From DATDIC01 sp963777625 (GTDB taxonomy: Bacteria > Pseudomonadota > Alphaproteobacteria > Acetobacterales > Acetobacteraceae), in the NCBI GenBank assembly GCA_963777625.1, contig CAVZRO010000035.1, positions 1-64,000 on the forward strand: a DNA stretch of 64,000 nt. The letters are read 5' to 3'. The notes beneath the pieces were generated by a model. The model made no database searches. It saw only the letters and a program-made list of their open reading frames with translations, and had not been told where the DNA came from. Below are positions 63,547 to 64,000 of this stretch, in pieces. Within the stretch, counting starts at the first letter, position 1. Each line of letters opens with the position of its first letter. A program made the translations under genes and the position numbers.

Positions 63547-64000
63547 ATGCTCATTTCCAACAGCGTCGTGGAGCCAGAGTCAGCCCCGCCAACCGCACTG
63601 CCGCAACACGTAAAACGCGCGCTCGCCTATCTGCGGGCGAATATGGCGGAGAAGGTGACGTTGGCGAAGCTGGCCATCGCCTGCGGGATCTCGCAACGCG
63701 CGCTGCTGAACCAGTTCGAGCGCTTCCTCGGCGTCTCGCCGATCGCGCACCTTCGTCAGATGCGGCTGGCCGCGGCCCGCGCCGAGCTGCAGCAGTCCGC
63801 CGGAACGGTTTCGATCTCGGAGGTTGCATCCGGTTGCGGCTTCACCCATCTGGCCCGGTTTGCCGCGGAATATCGCAAGGCGTTCGGCGAGCTGCCATCC
63901 GCGACCTTGCGGCGCGCCACCGGGAGCTCTGACAAGGGAAACATCGGCAACAATTGTCCTGCGTCCGTTGCTTCGCCGTTTGTTGCGCGACAACGGCCGT
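63547..64000 (+). CDS. AraC-type HTH protein, partial at window end
   Basis: The open frame starts at ATG 63547 and runs off the window; 151 residues are visible. An AraC/XylS DNA-binding domain lies at the N-terminus (about residues 22-120): VTLAKLAIACGISQRALLNQ, FLGVSPIAHLRQMRLAAARA, and ISEVASGCGFTHLARFAAEY, YRKAFGELP. AraC domains are usually C-terminal, so the protein probably continues with another domain beyond the window. Its target is unknown. Confidence 0.82.
   Translation, partial: MLISNSVVEPESAPPTALPQHVKRALAYLRANMAEKVTLAKLAIACGISQRALLNQFERFLGVSPIAHLRQMRLAAARAELQQSAGTVSISEVASGCGFTHLARFAAEYRKAFGELPSATLRRATGSSDKGNIGNNCPASVASPFVARQRP

Noticed and set aside
63712..63750. ERFLGVSP in the AraC-type protein as a third copy of the W-x-E-R-x-L-G motif
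   Set aside because: It is the normal sequence of the first AraC HTH subdomain (FxRFLGVSP), lacks the tryptophan, and is not at the N-terminus.

Overview
The window is GC-rich, with dense coding on both strands, ATGA/TTGA start-stop overlaps, a cytochrome bo3 operon (cyoABCD), and many short palindromic intergenic repeats. This suggests an alphaproteobacterium, most likely an acetic-acid-bacterium relative (Acetobacteraceae, Rhodospirillales sensu lato). That placement is an inference from gene content and style; there is no rRNA or other marker gene in the window. I see no rRNA, tRNA or CRISPR array.

Layout. 1-2.9 kb: the permease and two ATPases of a peptide/nickel-type ABC importer, broken by many single-base indels. 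3.0-7.9 kb: Rieske ferredoxin, ROK-family kinase, gfa, and a membrane Ser/Thr kinase. 8.2-9.2 kb: argC. 9.2-11.9 kb: an ExoU-like patatin phospholipase followed by a CesT-type secretion chaperone. 12.06-16.56 kb: one composite palindromic repeat interrupted by three unrelated insertion sequences (IS4, IS1182, IS110 families). 16.7-20.5 kb: thioesterase, drug-efflux MFS, and small membrane and stress proteins. 20.7-26.0 kb: a phosphoketolase / CBS-BON protein / acetate kinase operon and a cytochrome b. 26.2-29.1 kb: sugar MFS transporter overlapping an OprB-type porin. 29.6-31.6 kb: arylesterase, thpR and a small secreted protein. 31.7-35.2 kb: a visibly less GC-rich islet with an SDR, a class-III aminotransferase and a GNAT-fold acyltransferase-like gene. 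35.2-45.6 kb: frameshifted DsbD, prmA, frameshifted acyl-CoA synthetase between two Uma2 genes, response regulator, argG and a 2-hydroxyacid dehydrogenase. 45.7-50.8 kb: TauD-like dioxygenase, serine hydrolase and pepN. 51.0-53.5 kb: a large coiled-coil protein, split by two indels, whose N-terminus matches that of the patatin protein. 53.6-55.8 kb: a decayed SRPBCC gene, a MITE-like element and a second IS4 copy. 56.0-60.4 kb: cyoABCD and a DksA/TraR zinc-finger protein. 60.6-64.0 kb: a prolyl-oligopeptidase-family peptidase, a DUF1194 gene remnant, and the start of an AraC-type HTH protein.

How genes work together. Phosphoketolase makes acetyl phosphate, which acetate kinase converts to acetate and ATP. 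The porin and sugar symporter form an outer/inner-membrane sugar uptake pair. The patatin and chaperone repeat the exoU-spcU arrangement, with proteins of almost the same size (686 and 134 aa). The 51 kb protein shares the N-terminal motif W-x-E-R-x-L-G-x-T-x-P with the patatin, so the two may be substrates of one protein-secretion system whose machinery is not in this window.

Caveat. Many genes are split by single-base indels, mostly in G, C or A runs, while the protein sequence on both sides stays intact. Sequencing error is at least as likely as decay, and these genes are reported over their full reconstructed span.
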